In this document: piece after piece, positions 1 to 8,685 of the stretch | Layout of the letters: every line of letters begins with the position of its first letter | How positions within the stretch are numbered: position 1 is the stretch's first letter | Source of the DNA: JBEVOS01 sp964564595 | GTDB taxonomy: Bacteria; Pseudomonadota; Alphaproteobacteria; Caulobacterales; Aquidulcibacteraceae | Assembly: GCA_964564595.1 (NCBI GenBank) | Contig: CAZMCA010000001.1 | Coordinates: 6,159 to 70,158, forward strand | Length of the DNA: 64,000 bases | Reading direction: 5' to 3' | The notes under the pieces: generated by a model | What the model was told of the DNA's origin: nothing | Databases searched by the model: none | Seen by the model: the letters and a program-made list of their open reading frames with translations, nothing else | Position numbers and translations under genes: made by a program

Positions 1-518
1 AACGAAAGTCCAATCGAGACGGTGACGCGCCGCTCGGTCTCGATGGCGTTTTGCAGCTTCACGAGACTCTGCACCGGCGGACCGCCGTGCAGCGCCTCGC
101 AGCCCGTGAGGTCCATGAAAGCTTCGTCGATCGAAAGCGGCTCAACGGCGGGCGTTAGCTCCTGCATCATGCGCCGGATGATGCGCCCTTCCTCGACATA
201 GGTGCTCATCCGCCCGCGTACGACGACGGCCTGCGGGCAGAGTTTCAGCGCCTTGAACATCGGCATCGCAGAGCGGACGCCGAAGGCGCGCGCGATGTAG
301 CAGCATGTGGAAACGACGCCGCGCTTGCCGCCGCCGACGATCACGGGTTTGCCCGCAAGGCTCGGATCGTCACGTTTTTCGATGGTGGCGTAGAACGCGT
401 CGCAATCGAGGTGCGCGATCATCAGCCGCGTAAGCTCATCATGCGCGAGCGGCTGCTCTTCGCCACACGCGCATGCGCCGTCCGTGCGCAGCTCCGCGCA
501 GGCGCGGCAGATGATCAT
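1..518 (-). CDS. dinB: DNA polymerase IV (DinB), N-terminal part; cut by the window edge
   Basis: Y-family translesion DNA polymerase that copies damaged or misaligned templates. About 172 residues are visible; the C-terminus lies beyond base 1. The palm signature LDCDAFYA is at residues 37-44, and a later SIDEAF carries the other catalytic acidic residues. Before the polymerase fold there is a Cys-rich N-terminal extension with C4, C7, C16 and C18 (CRAC...CAC), which looks like a small zinc-binding knuckle. It starts 10 nt after the ROK kinase stop on the same strand, so the two are probably co-transcribed. A dinB next to divK-pleD also fits Caulobacter-type gene order. Confidence 0.9.
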   Translation of the reverse strand, partial: MIICRACAELRTDGACACGEEQPLAHDELTRLMIAHLDCDAFYATIEKRDDPSLAGKPVIVGGGKRGVVSTCCYIARAFGVRSAMPMFKALKLCPQAVVVRGRMSTYVEEGRIIRRMMQELTPAVEPLSIDEAFMDLTGCEALHGGPPVQSLVKLQNAIETERRVTVSIGLS

Positions 519-528
519 CGCACGGCGC

Positions 529-1434
529 TCACGTTTCGCCCTCGGCCCACAACCACGCAGCGCCCCGCACGCCGGAGCTATCGCCGTGCACATTCTTCAC
601 GAGGCGAGTCTTGATCACGTCGGAAAACACGTAGGGCGGCAGCTTCGTGAATGTCGCTTCGTAGATTGCGGCGACATTGCTTAGTCCGCCGCCGAGCACG
701 ATCACGTCAGGATCAAGGATGTCCATCACGACGGCGAGCGCGCGTGCAAGGCGATCGGCGTGCAGATCCATGCATTGAAGCGCCTTGGCGTCGCCCGCCG
801 CAGCGGCGGCGACGATCTCTTCGCCGCGCATTTTGCGCCCCATCACGTCCGAGCCCCAGCGCGCGAGGCCTGAGCCAGAGAGCCAGGTCTCCAAGCAGAG
901 CGGGCGCCCGCACCAGCACGTCACGGACTTGCTTTCGTCTGCGCTCGGCCAGGGCAGGGGAATGTGCCCCCACTCGCCGCCGATGCCGTTGACGCCCTCG
1001 ATCAACCGCCCGTCCACCACCACGCCGCCGCCGCAGCCTGTGCCGAGGATGACGCCGAACACGACTTTCGCGCCCGCGCCCGCGCCGTCCGTCGCTTCCG
1101 AGAGCGCAAAGCAATTGGCGTCGTTCGCAACGCGCACGGGGCGGCCGAGCGCGGCCTTAAGGTCCTCGAAGAAGGGCTGATCGTTGAGCCAGACGGAGTT
1201 GGAGTTCCGCACCCGCCCCGTGGCGGGCGAGAGCGAGCCCGGCATGCCGACGCCGACCGGGCGGCCCTGCGCGCCAGCGTCGTCTTCGACCTTTGAGACC
1301 AATGCGGAGACCGCCTCCAGTGCGCCCCGGTAGTTCCCGGGGTTCGCCACGCGCGCCCGCGTCATGACTTCGCCACGGGAATCGAGGACCACCGCTTCGA
1401 TCTTGGTGCCGCCGAAATCCACGCCGATTCGCAT
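529..1434 (-). CDS. ROK family sugar kinase (fructokinase/glucokinase-like)
   Basis: A 301-residue cytoplasmic ATP-dependent sugar kinase. The N-terminal phosphate-binding motif DFGGTKIE is at residues 6-13. A second glycine-rich ATP motif (LGTGCGGG) lies mid-protein, followed by the ROK zinc site, GGEWGH then CWCGRPLCLE. Length is normal for the family. It phosphorylates a hexose such as fructose, glucose or mannose; the substrate cannot be decided from sequence. It is divergent from divK and lies 10 nt upstream of dinB on the same strand. Confidence 0.85.
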   Translation of the reverse strand: MRIGVDFGGTKIEAVVLDSRGEVMTRARVANPGNYRGALEAVSALVSKVEDDAGAQGRPVGVGMPGSLSPATGRVRNSNSVWLNDQPFFEDLKAALGRPVRVANDANCFALSEATDGAGAGAKVVFGVILGTGCGGGVVVDGRLIEGVNGIGGEWGHIPLPWPSADESKSVTCWCGRPLCLETWLSGSGLARWGSDVMGRKMRGEEIVAAAAAGDAKALQCMDLHADRLARALAVVMDILDPDVIVLGGGLSNVAAIYEATFTKLPPYVFSDVIKTRLVKNVHGDSSGVRGAAWLWAEGET

Positions 1435-1508
1435 GTTTTGCCTCAGTCAGCCGGATTCAGCGGAAATCGTTGACGTCCGGCAAGGTATGTGGAGCCCTCA
1501 CAAAAGAC

Positions 1509-1527
1509 TTGTTAAGGCCTCAGGCGG
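1509..1527. repeat. 19-bp motif, copy upstream of divK
   Basis: TTGTTAAGGCCTCAGGCGG, in the divK/ROK-kinase divergent promoter region, matches 17 of 19 bases of the copy upstream of pyrB (28587-28605). It includes the palindrome AGGCCT. No second TTAA half-site at CtrA spacing was found. Confidence 0.4.
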
Positions 1528-1593
1528 TATGAAGCGGCAGGGGTTCCCGCGGCTCAAGGCCGTTCGCCATGCTGTGGGGCAGGATCGGGCGTG

Positions 1594-1959
1594 ATGGCCA
1601 AGACGGTTCTCATCGTTGAAGACAACGAGCTGAACATGCGGCTGTTCAACGACCTGTTGGAAGCCTTCGGCTACCGTACGGTCAAGACGCGCGATGGCCG
1701 CCAGGCGCTGCCGCTGGCCCGCGAGCACAAGCCCGATCTGATCATCATGGACATCCAGCTGCCGGAAATTTCCGGGCTCGATGTCACCAAGCTGTTGAAA
1801 GAAGACGCGCAGCTGAAGTCGATCCCCGTGGTTGCGGTCACGGCGTTCGCGATGCGCGGCGATGAGCAGAAGATCCGCGCCGGCGGCTGCGACGCTTATC
1901 TCTCCAAGCCCATTTCCGTGACGACCTTCCTCGACACTGTTCGCAGGTTTATCGGCTGA
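1594..1959 (+). CDS. divK: Single-domain response regulator DivK
   Basis: A 121-residue receiver domain with no output domain. It carries the acidic pocket (VEDNE), the phospho-acceptor Asp53 in MDIQLPE, and the conserved Lys in SKPIS. Sequence and length closely match Caulobacter DivK, which controls polar development and CtrA activity through DivJ, PleC and DivL. GTG at 1591 could serve as an alternative start, adding one residue. The stop overlaps the pleD start (TGATG), so the two are translationally coupled. Pairing with pleD makes the identification strong. Confidence 0.95.
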   Translation: MAKTVLIVEDNELNMRLFNDLLEAFGYRTVKTRDGRQALPLAREHKPDLIIMDIQLPEISGLDVTKLLKEDAQLKSIPVVAVTAFAMRGDEQKIRAGGCDAYLSKPISVTTFLDTVRRFIG

Positions 1960-3335
1960 TGACTGCACGCGTCCTCGTCGTTGACGACATAGAAGCCAAT
2001 GTTCGCCTGCTGCAAGCCAAGCTGCAGCACGAATATTATGACGTCATCACCGCCACGCGCGGCGAGGAAGCGGTCCAGAAGGCGCGCCGCGAACAGCCGG
2101 ACATCGTGCTGCTCGATGTGATGATGCCGGGCATGGACGGGTTTGAAACCTGCCGGCGCCTGAAGTCCGATCCCGAGACGCGCCACATTCCCGTTGTGAT
2201 GGTCACCGCGCTCGATGGGCGCGACGATCGCGTGCGCGGCCTGCAGGCTGGCGCCGAAGACTTTCTGACCAAGCCCATCGACGACATGCAGCTGATGGCG
2301 CGCGTCAAAAGCCTCGTGCGGCTGAAGATCGTGACCGATGAACTGCGCGCGCGCGAAGCCAATGGCATGCGCCTTGGCGTGATCGGCGAAGATTTGCGCC
2401 CCGATCCGCTCGAGCAGCATCGTGTGATTTCCGGCCAAGTGCTGGTGGTCGATGACAACGCCCGCCAGGCTGCGCGCATCAAGGCGGCGCTCGGAGTCGA
2501 GCACCGTGTGACGCTCCTCGGTGAAGACGACAACGGCGGTTCGCCCGAACTAGTGGTGGTGGCGCTTTCCGCTGGCGGCTTCGACGGCTGCAAGGTGATC
2601 GCGAAGATGCGCTCGTCTGAAACGACGCGGCACCTGCCGATCCTCGCCATCATGGACGCTGAGCAGCCGGAGCGCGCGCTGCGCGCGTTGGAACTCGGCG
2701 CACACGACATCATTCCGCGCCCGCTGGATGAAGATGAACTGGTTGCCCGCGCGCGAACGCTGATGCGCCGCAAGCGCTATGTCGATGCGCTGCGCGCGCG
2801 GCTGGATCAGAGCCTTGAACTTGCGGTCACGGATCAGCTGACCGGCCTCTACAACCGGCGCTTCCTCTATGCGCAGCTGCAGCCGCTCGTGCAGCGTGCG
2901 ACCTGCGGCGGCGAAGCGGTGTCGGTGATGCTGATCGATCTCGATCACTTCAAGCAGATCAACGACAGCTACGGCCACGACATTGGCGATGGCGTGCTGA
3001 AAGAATTTTCCGCGCGCCTCGCCTCGAACACGCGCCCGATCGATTTTGCATGCCGGATGGGCGGCGAGGAGTTCGTCGTGATCATGCCGAACACGCCGGG
3101 CGATACGGCGTGCTTGGCCGCTGAGCGGCTGCGCCGTCATGTGGCTGCGGCGCCGTTCATCGTCGGCGGGCAGGCGGGGCACCTCGACGTGACTGTGAGC
3201 CTCGGCGTCGTGCAGACCGAAGGCATGGACGAGACGGCTGAGACGCTGCTCAAGCGCGCCGATGAGGCGCTCTACGAAGCCAAGCGCGCCGGCCGCAACC
3301 GCGTCGTCGGCCGCGCGTCGAGCCAGGCCGCCTAA
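1959..3335 (+). CDS. pleD: Diguanylate cyclase response regulator PleD (REC-REC-GGDEF)
   Basis: A 458-residue cytoplasmic enzyme that makes cyclic di-GMP from two GTP when phosphorylated. The first receiver has Asp53 in LLDVMMPGMDG. The second receiver (about 150-275) lacks an obvious phospho-acceptor and is probably a dimerisation adaptor. The GGDEF domain has GGEEF at 368-372 and the product-inhibition I-site RPID at 359-362, the same numbering as Caulobacter PleD. It shares its first base with the divK stop codon. In Caulobacter, PleD drives the swarmer-to-stalked switch, including flagellar loss and holdfast formation, which fits the hfs-like locus in this window. Confidence 0.96.
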   Translation: MTARVLVVDDIEANVRLLQAKLQHEYYDVITATRGEEAVQKARREQPDIVLLDVMMPGMDGFETCRRLKSDPETRHIPVVMVTALDGRDDRVRGLQAGAEDFLTKPIDDMQLMARVKSLVRLKIVTDELRAREANGMRLGVIGEDLRPDPLEQHRVISGQVLVVDDNARQAARIKAALGVEHRVTLLGEDDNGGSPELVVVALSAGGFDGCKVIAKMRSSETTRHLPILAIMDAEQPERALRALELGAHDIIPRPLDEDELVARARTLMRRKRYVDALRARLDQSLELAVTDQLTGLYNRRFLYAQLQPLVQRATCGGEAVSVMLIDLDHFKQINDSYGHDIGDGVLKEFSARLASNTRPIDFACRMGGEEFVVIMPNTPGDTACLAAERLRRHVAAAPFIVGGQAGHLDVTVSLGVVQTEGMDETAETLLKRADEALYEAKRAGRNRVVGRASSQAA

Positions 3336-3403
3336 GCGCCGTTCGTCGCAATTGCCTTGAGTGCAAAACCTGATGGCGCGACCGCTTGTGGCGGAGGGTC
3401 GTC

Positions 3404-3916
3404 ATGCGTCAAATGCTTCTCGCTCTCGCCGCGCTCGTGCTAGCGGCGCCTGCGCTCGCGCAAACGCCGACGCCAACGTGCGAAGCGCCCGAACATCGCG
3501 CGTTCGATTTCTGGCTCGGCCAATGGGACGTGTACGTCACCGGTGGAGATCAACTAGCTGGCCGCTCAACGATTGCGAGCGAAGACCGGGGTTGCGTCAT
3601 CACCGAGCGCTGGGAAAGCGCGCGTGCGCCGTTCAGCGGCCGCAGCCTCAACATCTATGACCGCGCCGAGCGCCAGTGGGTGCAGGTATGGATGGACTCG
3701 CAAGGCGACATCACGCGCTTTGCGGGCGGGGCGACGCCGGGCGGCATGATCCTGACAGCGCCGAACGACGTCTCGCCGGGCATGCCCGCGCCGCACTTCA
3801 CGCGCATGACGTTCACGCGAAATGGCGATGGCACGGTGCGCCAACATGGCGAAGCCTCGCCGGATGGCGAGGCTTGGACGACGACCTACGATTTCACGTA
3901 TCGGCCGCGGCGCTAG
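3404..3916 (+). CDS. Secreted protein of unknown function (DUF1579-like motif)
   Basis: A 170-residue protein with a signal peptide ending near ALAQ (residue 20). The mature part begins with FDFWLGQWDVY, a motif seen in many small secreted proteins of the DUF1579 type, and later has a conserved GC...E.W pattern. The start at 3404 is chosen because a GGAGG ribosome binding site lies 6-10 nt upstream; a longer in-frame start at 3386 has no such site. It follows pleD by 68 nt and may be transcribed alone. Function unknown; probably periplasmic. Confidence 0.75.
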   Translation: MRQMLLALAALVLAAPALAQTPTPTCEAPEHRAFDFWLGQWDVYVTGGDQLAGRSTIASEDRGCVITERWESARAPFSGRSLNIYDRAERQWVQVWMDSQGDITRFAGGATPGGMILTAPNDVSPGMPAPHFTRMTFTRNGDGTVRQHGEASPDGEAWTTTYDFTYRPRR

Positions 3917-3931
3917 GGCCGCGCGCGAAGG

Positions 3932-4099
3932 CTACTTAATCTTGCCTTCGGTGAACTCGACGTGCTTGCGCGCGATCGGGTCGTACTTCTTGAACTTGAG
4001 CTTCTCGGTCTTGGTGCGCGGGTTCTTCTTGGTGACGTAGAAGAAGCCGGTGTCCGCGGACGAGTTCAGGCGGATCTTGATGGTGGTCGGTTTCGCCAT
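3932..4099 (-). CDS. rpmG: 50S ribosomal protein L33
   Basis: A 55-residue basic protein beginning MAKPTTIKIRLNSSADTGFF and ending EGKIK, the standard bacterial L33. It has the YVTKKNPR segment and no zinc-binding CxxC pairs, so it is the zinc-independent form. It is a component of the large ribosomal subunit near the E site. Position next to pleD matches Caulobacter-type synteny. It is convergent with the secreted-protein gene (15 nt between stops). Confidence 0.95.
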   Translation of the reverse strand: MAKPTTIKIRLNSSADTGFFYVTKKNPRTKTEKLKFKKYDPIARKHVEFTEGKIK

Positions 4100-4188
4100 G
4101 ACGGGCCCCGGAAATGGAAGGCGCGGAAAATAGCGGGGCGGCCCCCTAAGTCAAGGCGGGCGCCCCGCCATATTGACGCTACGGAAGG

Positions 4189-4893
4189 CTAACGCAGCTC
4201 CGGCCGGAGCTTCGCCCCCCGCTGCCAGCGCAGAAATTGCGGTTCTGGCGTCTGGCCGTCGAGCCGCTTCTTGACCTCGCCGATCACGAAACGGGTCACG
4301 CTCGGCAGGTCGAGCGCCTGCGCCTCCTCGAACTCGAACCACTTGATGTGCAGGAGTTCGTCGTTCTCCAGGCGCGGTTTATCGTCGAGCAGGATCTCCT
4401 CGGCCTCCGCAAAGAAGAAGCGCGCATCAAAGCGGCGTGCCCGGTGTGGCGGCGTGATGGCGCGGCAGATGAACGCGAACTTCGCCAACTCCGGCGCGGC
4501 GTGGTGCTTGCCGTAATCGCCCCACTCAGCGGGGAAGGGCCCATGCGCGCCGCCTTCACGGCCGACGACGAGACCCGTTTCCTCAAACGTCTCGCGCACC
4601 GCGGCGAGCGCGAAGGCGCGCGGTTTGCGCCGTACGTTCCCATCCGCGAGCCGTGTCTCAGCATCTTCGGTAAGTTCGCTTGCGGCCGGCGCCAACGCAT
4701 CGGCGCGCTCGACGCGCCCGCCGGGAAACACCCACTTGTTCGGCATGAACACATGGCCGCGCGCACGCTGGCCCATGAGCACGCGCGGCTTTGCGCCATC
4801 GCGGCGCACCATCACAAGCGTCGCCGCATCCTTTGGGCGCGGCGCGCGTTCGAGTTGCTCCGCCGGCGGCGGATCGAAATTCTCGTTGGCCAT
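4189..4893 (-). CDS. Nudix hydrolase
   Basis: A 234-residue cytoplasmic hydrolase of nucleoside-diphosphate-linked compounds. The Nudix core REtfEETGL is at about residues 114-122 and is preceded by KWVFPGGRVE. The spacing before the helix is longer than in the classical box, as in the NUDT7/NUDT19-type subgroup often linked with CoA derivatives. The start at MANENF is chosen because it lies 5 nt after the aldo/keto reductase stop; longer readings run into that gene. The substrate is unknown. It is likely co-transcribed with the upstream reductase. Confidence 0.85.
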   Translation of the reverse strand: MANENFDPPPAEQLERAPRPKDAATLVMVRRDGAKPRVLMGQRARGHVFMPNKWVFPGGRVERADALAPAASELTEDAETRLADGNVRRKPRAFALAAVRETFEETGLVVGREGGAHGPFPAEWGDYGKHHAAPELAKFAFICRAITPPHRARRFDARFFFAEAEEILLDDKPRLENDELLHIKWFEFEEAQALDLPSVTRFVIGEVKKRLDGQTPEPQFLRWQRGAKLRPELR

Positions 4894-4898
4894 TTGGG

Positions 4899-5834
4899 TT
4901 ACGCCACCAGCGCGCTGACAGCGGCCGCTTCTTCGGCCGTGAGCTTCCAGGCAGCGGCGTTCGCGTTTGCTTGCACCTGCTCTGGCCGCGTTGCGCCTGC
5001 AATCACGGACGAAACCGTGCTCCGGGACAGCAGCCATGCGAACGCAAGCTCAAGCAGCGTGTGCCCACGTTCTTCCGCGAACGCGCTGAGCTTTTCAACG
5101 CGATCCATGTTCTTGTCGTTCAGCGCCTGCGCGCCGCGCTGGCCCCAGGCCGCAAGGCGTGAATCGTTCGGCGGCGGCTCGCCCCGCTTGTACTTGCCGG
5201 TGAGAAGCCCCGACGCGAGCGGGAAAAACGGCAAGAACCCAAGACCGAAGCGATCGCACGCGGGCAACACTTCCGCTTCGACGCCGCGCTCCAGGAGCGA
5301 ATACAAATTCTGCGCCGAGACGAAGCGGTTGAGGTTCTCGCTTTTCGCGGTCCAATCCGCGTCCGCGATTTGCCAGCCTGTGAAATTTGAATTGCCGAGA
5401 TAGCGAACCTTTCCGCTGCGCACGAGATCGTCGAGCGCGCGCACGGTCTCTTCCAGCGGCGTGTCATTGTCGTAGCGGTGGATCTGATAGAGGTCGATGT
5501 AATCGGTATCGAGCCGCTTCAGGCTCGCTTCGACGGCGTTCATGATGTAGCGGCGCGAACCGCCCTTCATGTCGGTCCGGTTGCCGACCTGCATGCCGAA
5601 CTTCGTCGCGAGCACGATGTCTTGGCGTTTGCCCTTGAGCGCCTTGCCCAACATCACTTCTGATTGCGTGCCGCCGTAGATGTCGGCCGTGTCGAAGAGG
5701 GTGATGCCCGCGTCGATCGCCGCGTGAACGACCGCCGTCGTCGCGTCTTGATCGATGCGCATGCCGAAATTGTTGCAGCCAAGGCCCACTTCACTGACCT
5801 TGAGGCCGCTCGCCCCGAGCCGCCGATGCTCCAT
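4899..5834 (-). CDS. Aldo/keto reductase
   Basis: A 311-residue NADPH-dependent oxidoreductase with a TIM-barrel fold. The catalytic tetrad is complete: D48 and Y53 (FDTADIYGG), K78 (ATKFG) and H119 (YQIHRYD). The N-terminus MEHRRLGASGLKVSEVGLG is typical of the YajO/Tas/AKR12-like branch. The start is supported by GGAGAG just upstream; earlier in-frame sequence reads into rnr. The physiological aldehyde or ketone is not identifiable. It sits between rnr and the Nudix gene, all on the minus strand and closely spaced. Confidence 0.88.
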   Translation of the reverse strand: MEHRRLGASGLKVSEVGLGCNNFGMRIDQDATTAVVHAAIDAGITLFDTADIYGGTQSEVMLGKALKGKRQDIVLATKFGMQVGNRTDMKGGSRRYIMNAVEASLKRLDTDYIDLYQIHRYDNDTPLEETVRALDDLVRSGKVRYLGNSNFTGWQIADADWTAKSENLNRFVSAQNLYSLLERGVEAEVLPACDRFGLGFLPFFPLASGLLTGKYKRGEPPPNDSRLAAWGQRGAQALNDKNMDRVEKLSAFAEERGHTLLELAFAWLLSRSTVSSVIAGATRPEQVQANANAAAWKLTAEEAAAVSALVA

Positions 5835-5895
5835 CCCATCTCTCCGTCTCTTGTTCGGGCGATTGTCCCAAGCCCGCGCGGGGGGCGCAAGCGCG

Positions 5896-8190
5896 TCAGC
5901 GGCGCTTGAACTTTCCGCCGGGCTTGCCGCCCTTACGCGGCGGCGGGCCATTGCGCCCGCGCGGGCGATGGTGCGGAGCCGTGCGCCGCCAGCCTTGCAC
6001 GGCCGCCAGCGGTTCGGTTTCGACCGAGAACAAGAGCCCGCCGGAGACCGGCGTTGCTTCCTCAAGCTTCACCGTCACGCTCATGCCGAGCTGATAGCGC
6101 CGCCCGCTCTGTTCGCCGACGAGCGCGTGCGCGCTTTCGTCGTGGATCCAGCGCTCCGGCCCGAGTGTTGAGATGGGTGCAAGGCCATCGGCCTGCGTCT
6201 CCTCAAGCCGGATAAAGAGCCCGAACCGCGTGACGCCGCTAACGCGCCCTTCGAATTTCGAGCCGACGCGGTCCGCGAGAAAGCTTGCGATGTAGCGCGC
6301 CGTCGCGTCGCGCTCTGCCGCCATCGAGCGGCGCTCGCACATCGTTATGTGTTCGGCCGTTTCGTCGAGCTCCGCGATGTCGGATCCGGTCAACCCATCG
6401 TCGCCAAACTTCAGCGCCTTCACGAGCGCGCGGTGCACCACCAGATCGGCGTAGCGGCGGATCGGCGATGTGAAGTGCGCGTAGCGCGCGAGGTTAAGGC
6501 CAAAGTGGCCGACATTGTCCGCATCGTAGATCGCTTGGCTCTGCGTGCGCAGGATCACTTCGTTGACGATCTCGGCATGCGGCGTCTCGTTTGCGAGTTC
6601 GAGAATGCGATTGAACCGCCCCGGCGTGACGACCTGACCCTTTGACCAGCTCATGCCGACGGTCGGCAGAAAGTCGATCAGCGCGGCGATCTTCGTGTCG
6701 CTCGGCGGTTCGTGCACGCGGTAGAGCAGAGGCGTGCGCTTTTCTTCCAGCGTCTCGGCCGCGCACACGTTCGCCTGGATCATGAACTCTTCGATGAGCT
6801 TGTGCGCATCGAACCGCTCGCGGCGCTTCACGCCGGCAACACGCCCGTCCTTGAAGATGATCTTGTGCTCGGGCGCGTCGATTTCGAGCGGGCTGCGCGC
6901 GTCGCGCCCGCGCTTCACACATGCATAGGCCGCCCAAAGCGGCTTCAATACGCTATCGAGCAGAGGCGCGGTTTTCGGGTCCGCTTTGCCGTCGATCGCC
7001 GCTTGTGCCTGCTCATAGGACAGCTTGGCGGCCGACTTCATAAGCCCGCGCGCGAACTTGTGGCTGCGTTTGCGGCCGTTGGCGTCGAACACCATCTCAA
7101 CGGCAAGGCACGCGCGATCCTCGGCTTCCCGCAAGGAGCAGAGATCGGCCGACAGCGTCTCCGGCAGCATCGGCGCAACGCGATCTGGAAAATACGTCGA
7201 GTTGCCGCGCTTGAGCGCGCCGCGATCGAGGGGCGAGCCCGGCGTCACATAATGCGCGACATCCGCAATCGCGACCCACACGCGAAAGCCGCCGGGGTTC
7301 TTTGGATCGTCATCGGACGCTGCAAACACAGCGTCATCGTGATCGCGCGCGTCTTCCGGGTCGATGGTGAGCAGCGGGAGGTGGCGAAGATCGGTGCGCC
7401 CCGCGAGCGGCGCCGGTTTGGCTGCGCGCGCTTGGCGCTCTTCGTCCTCCGTGAATCCCATCGGCACGCCGTGCGTGTGGATCGCGAGGATCGATGCGGC
7501 GCGCGGATCGTCTTCCCGTCCAACGATCTCGCGGATCACGCCGCGCTTAGGACCATGCGGATTGCGCCCCGTCTGCAGTTCTGCAAGCACGAGATCGCCG
7601 TCCTTCGCGTCGCCGCGAAATTCGGGAAAAACGATGAGGTCGTGGCGCACTTTCCGATCAGCTGGCTCGATGCGTCCCGCGCCGTTCTGCGTGCTGTGAA
7701 AGACGCCCAGGATACGATGCGCGCTCTGCCCAAGCCGCTCCATCACGCGCGCGACCGGCGCGCCGTCTTCGTCTTTTCCAATCCGCGCGAGGATCCGGTC
7801 GCCAACGCCAATTGCCGCTTCGCCGGCGCGCGCGCGCCCATCGCCCGGCGCAACGCGGATGGCGGGGCCGAACAGCCCGTCTTCGCTTCTGAGGCGCGCG
7901 ATCAATTCCCCGTCCGCGTCGCGGTCAACCACGTCGAGAACGCCGGTCGCGGGCAGGGCCGCCGCGCTCGCATAGTTGCGCCGGCCGGTTCGCCCGAGCG
8001 CGCCTTCGCCTTCAAGTTCGCGCAAAATGCGCCGCAGCGCTTTCTTTTCGTCCGGCGGCACGTTCAGCATGCGCGCCAGATCGCGCTTGGCGGAGGCCCC
8101 GCCCGCGCGCTCGAGCGCCGCTAGGACGCGCTCCTTTGTCAGCGGTTCGGGCGCGGCGCTTGCTCGTTCCGGGCGCGATTTCTTCGGCAT
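5896..8190 (-). CDS. rnr: Ribonuclease R
   Basis: A 764-residue 3'-5' exoribonuclease that degrades structured RNA. A winged-helix region is N-terminal (about 15-80). OB/cold-shock segments follow, then the RNB catalytic domain with DPEDARDHDDAVF holding the metal-binding aspartates. A C-terminal S1 domain (GRVSGVTRFGLFIRLEE) and a basic tail ending GKFKRR complete it. Length is normal. It lies downstream of a BLUF gene and topA on the same strand, a Caulobacter-like block. Confidence 0.95.
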   Translation of the reverse strand: MPKKSRPERASAAPEPLTKERVLAALERAGGASAKRDLARMLNVPPDEKKALRRILRELEGEGALGRTGRRNYASAAALPATGVLDVVDRDADGELIARLRSEDGLFGPAIRVAPGDGRARAGEAAIGVGDRILARIGKDEDGAPVARVMERLGQSAHRILGVFHSTQNGAGRIEPADRKVRHDLIVFPEFRGDAKDGDLVLAELQTGRNPHGPKRGVIREIVGREDDPRAASILAIHTHGVPMGFTEDEERQARAAKPAPLAGRTDLRHLPLLTIDPEDARDHDDAVFAASDDDPKNPGGFRVWVAIADVAHYVTPGSPLDRGALKRGNSTYFPDRVAPMLPETLSADLCSLREAEDRACLAVEMVFDANGRKRSHKFARGLMKSAAKLSYEQAQAAIDGKADPKTAPLLDSVLKPLWAAYACVKRGRDARSPLEIDAPEHKIIFKDGRVAGVKRRERFDAHKLIEEFMIQANVCAAETLEEKRTPLLYRVHEPPSDTKIAALIDFLPTVGMSWSKGQVVTPGRFNRILELANETPHAEIVNEVILRTQSQAIYDADNVGHFGLNLARYAHFTSPIRRYADLVVHRALVKALKFGDDGLTGSDIAELDETAEHITMCERRSMAAERDATARYIASFLADRVGSKFEGRVSGVTRFGLFIRLEETQADGLAPISTLGPERWIHDESAHALVGEQSGRRYQLGMSVTVKLEEATPVSGGLLFSVETEPLAAVQGWRRTAPHHRPRGRNGPPPRKGGKPGGKFKRR

Positions 8191-8218
8191 TGTCGCTAGT
8201 GTCGCCTGTTCCGCGCGC

Positions 8219-8629
8219 TCACGCCAGCGCGTTGAAGCTCAGCAGCATCGCACGCACAGGCTCGGGCGCGTTCGCGGGCAGGGCGGCTTCCAGCGTGGCG
8301 TGGCGCTGTGTGAGCACGTCCACATCGCCCATCGCACTCCGCACCAGGCTGACGCGCATCGACCAATCGGGAAACGCACGCGTTTCGATGGCGGCGTGCA
8401 TGATCTGGATGAGCCCGTGATGGCGCGTGTCGTCATGCAGGCGCGCATAGGTTTCGAGCACGTCGCGCGGGGCGCCTTCCAGCACCTGCATGAAGTTGCG
8501 CCCGTTGAACAGCAGGATGCCCGTCACGTTCCGCTTGCGATTTTCGCGGACGGCCGTGGTTTCAATCGCGTGGATGTCGGCGGGGGTAATGTCGTCACTG
8601 GCGATGCTGACATAGGTCAGTCGGATCAT
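8219..8629 (-). CDS. BLUF-domain blue-light photoreceptor (stand-alone)
   Basis: A 136-residue protein made almost entirely of a BLUF domain, which binds FAD and senses blue light. Key residues keep the spacing of AppA: Y6, N30 and Q48 around the flavin, then W89 and M91 in FPDWSM. The NVTGILLFNG and FMQVLEG motifs are diagnostic. There is no output domain, so it probably signals by protein-protein contact; the partner is unknown. It lies between topA (56 nt upstream) and rnr (28 nt downstream) on the same strand, so it may be co-transcribed with housekeeping genes. Confidence 0.92.
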   Translation of the reverse strand: MIRLTYVSIASDDITPADIHAIETTAVRENRKRNVTGILLFNGRNFMQVLEGAPRDVLETYARLHDDTRHHGLIQIMHAAIETRAFPDWSMRVSLVRSAMGDVDVLTQRHATLEAALPANAPEPVRAMLLSFNALA

Positions 8630-8685
8630 GCGAAGCGTCTCTCAACCAGGCGCCGCCAGCGCGCCAATGTGCGTCCCGGCCAGTC

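Noticed and set aside
6712..8124. Long open frame (470 codons) opposite rnr, and a similar one opposite topA (9208-10557)
   Set aside because: Antisense to strongly conserved genes, with biased Arg/Ala-rich composition as expected for shadow frames in GC-rich DNA.
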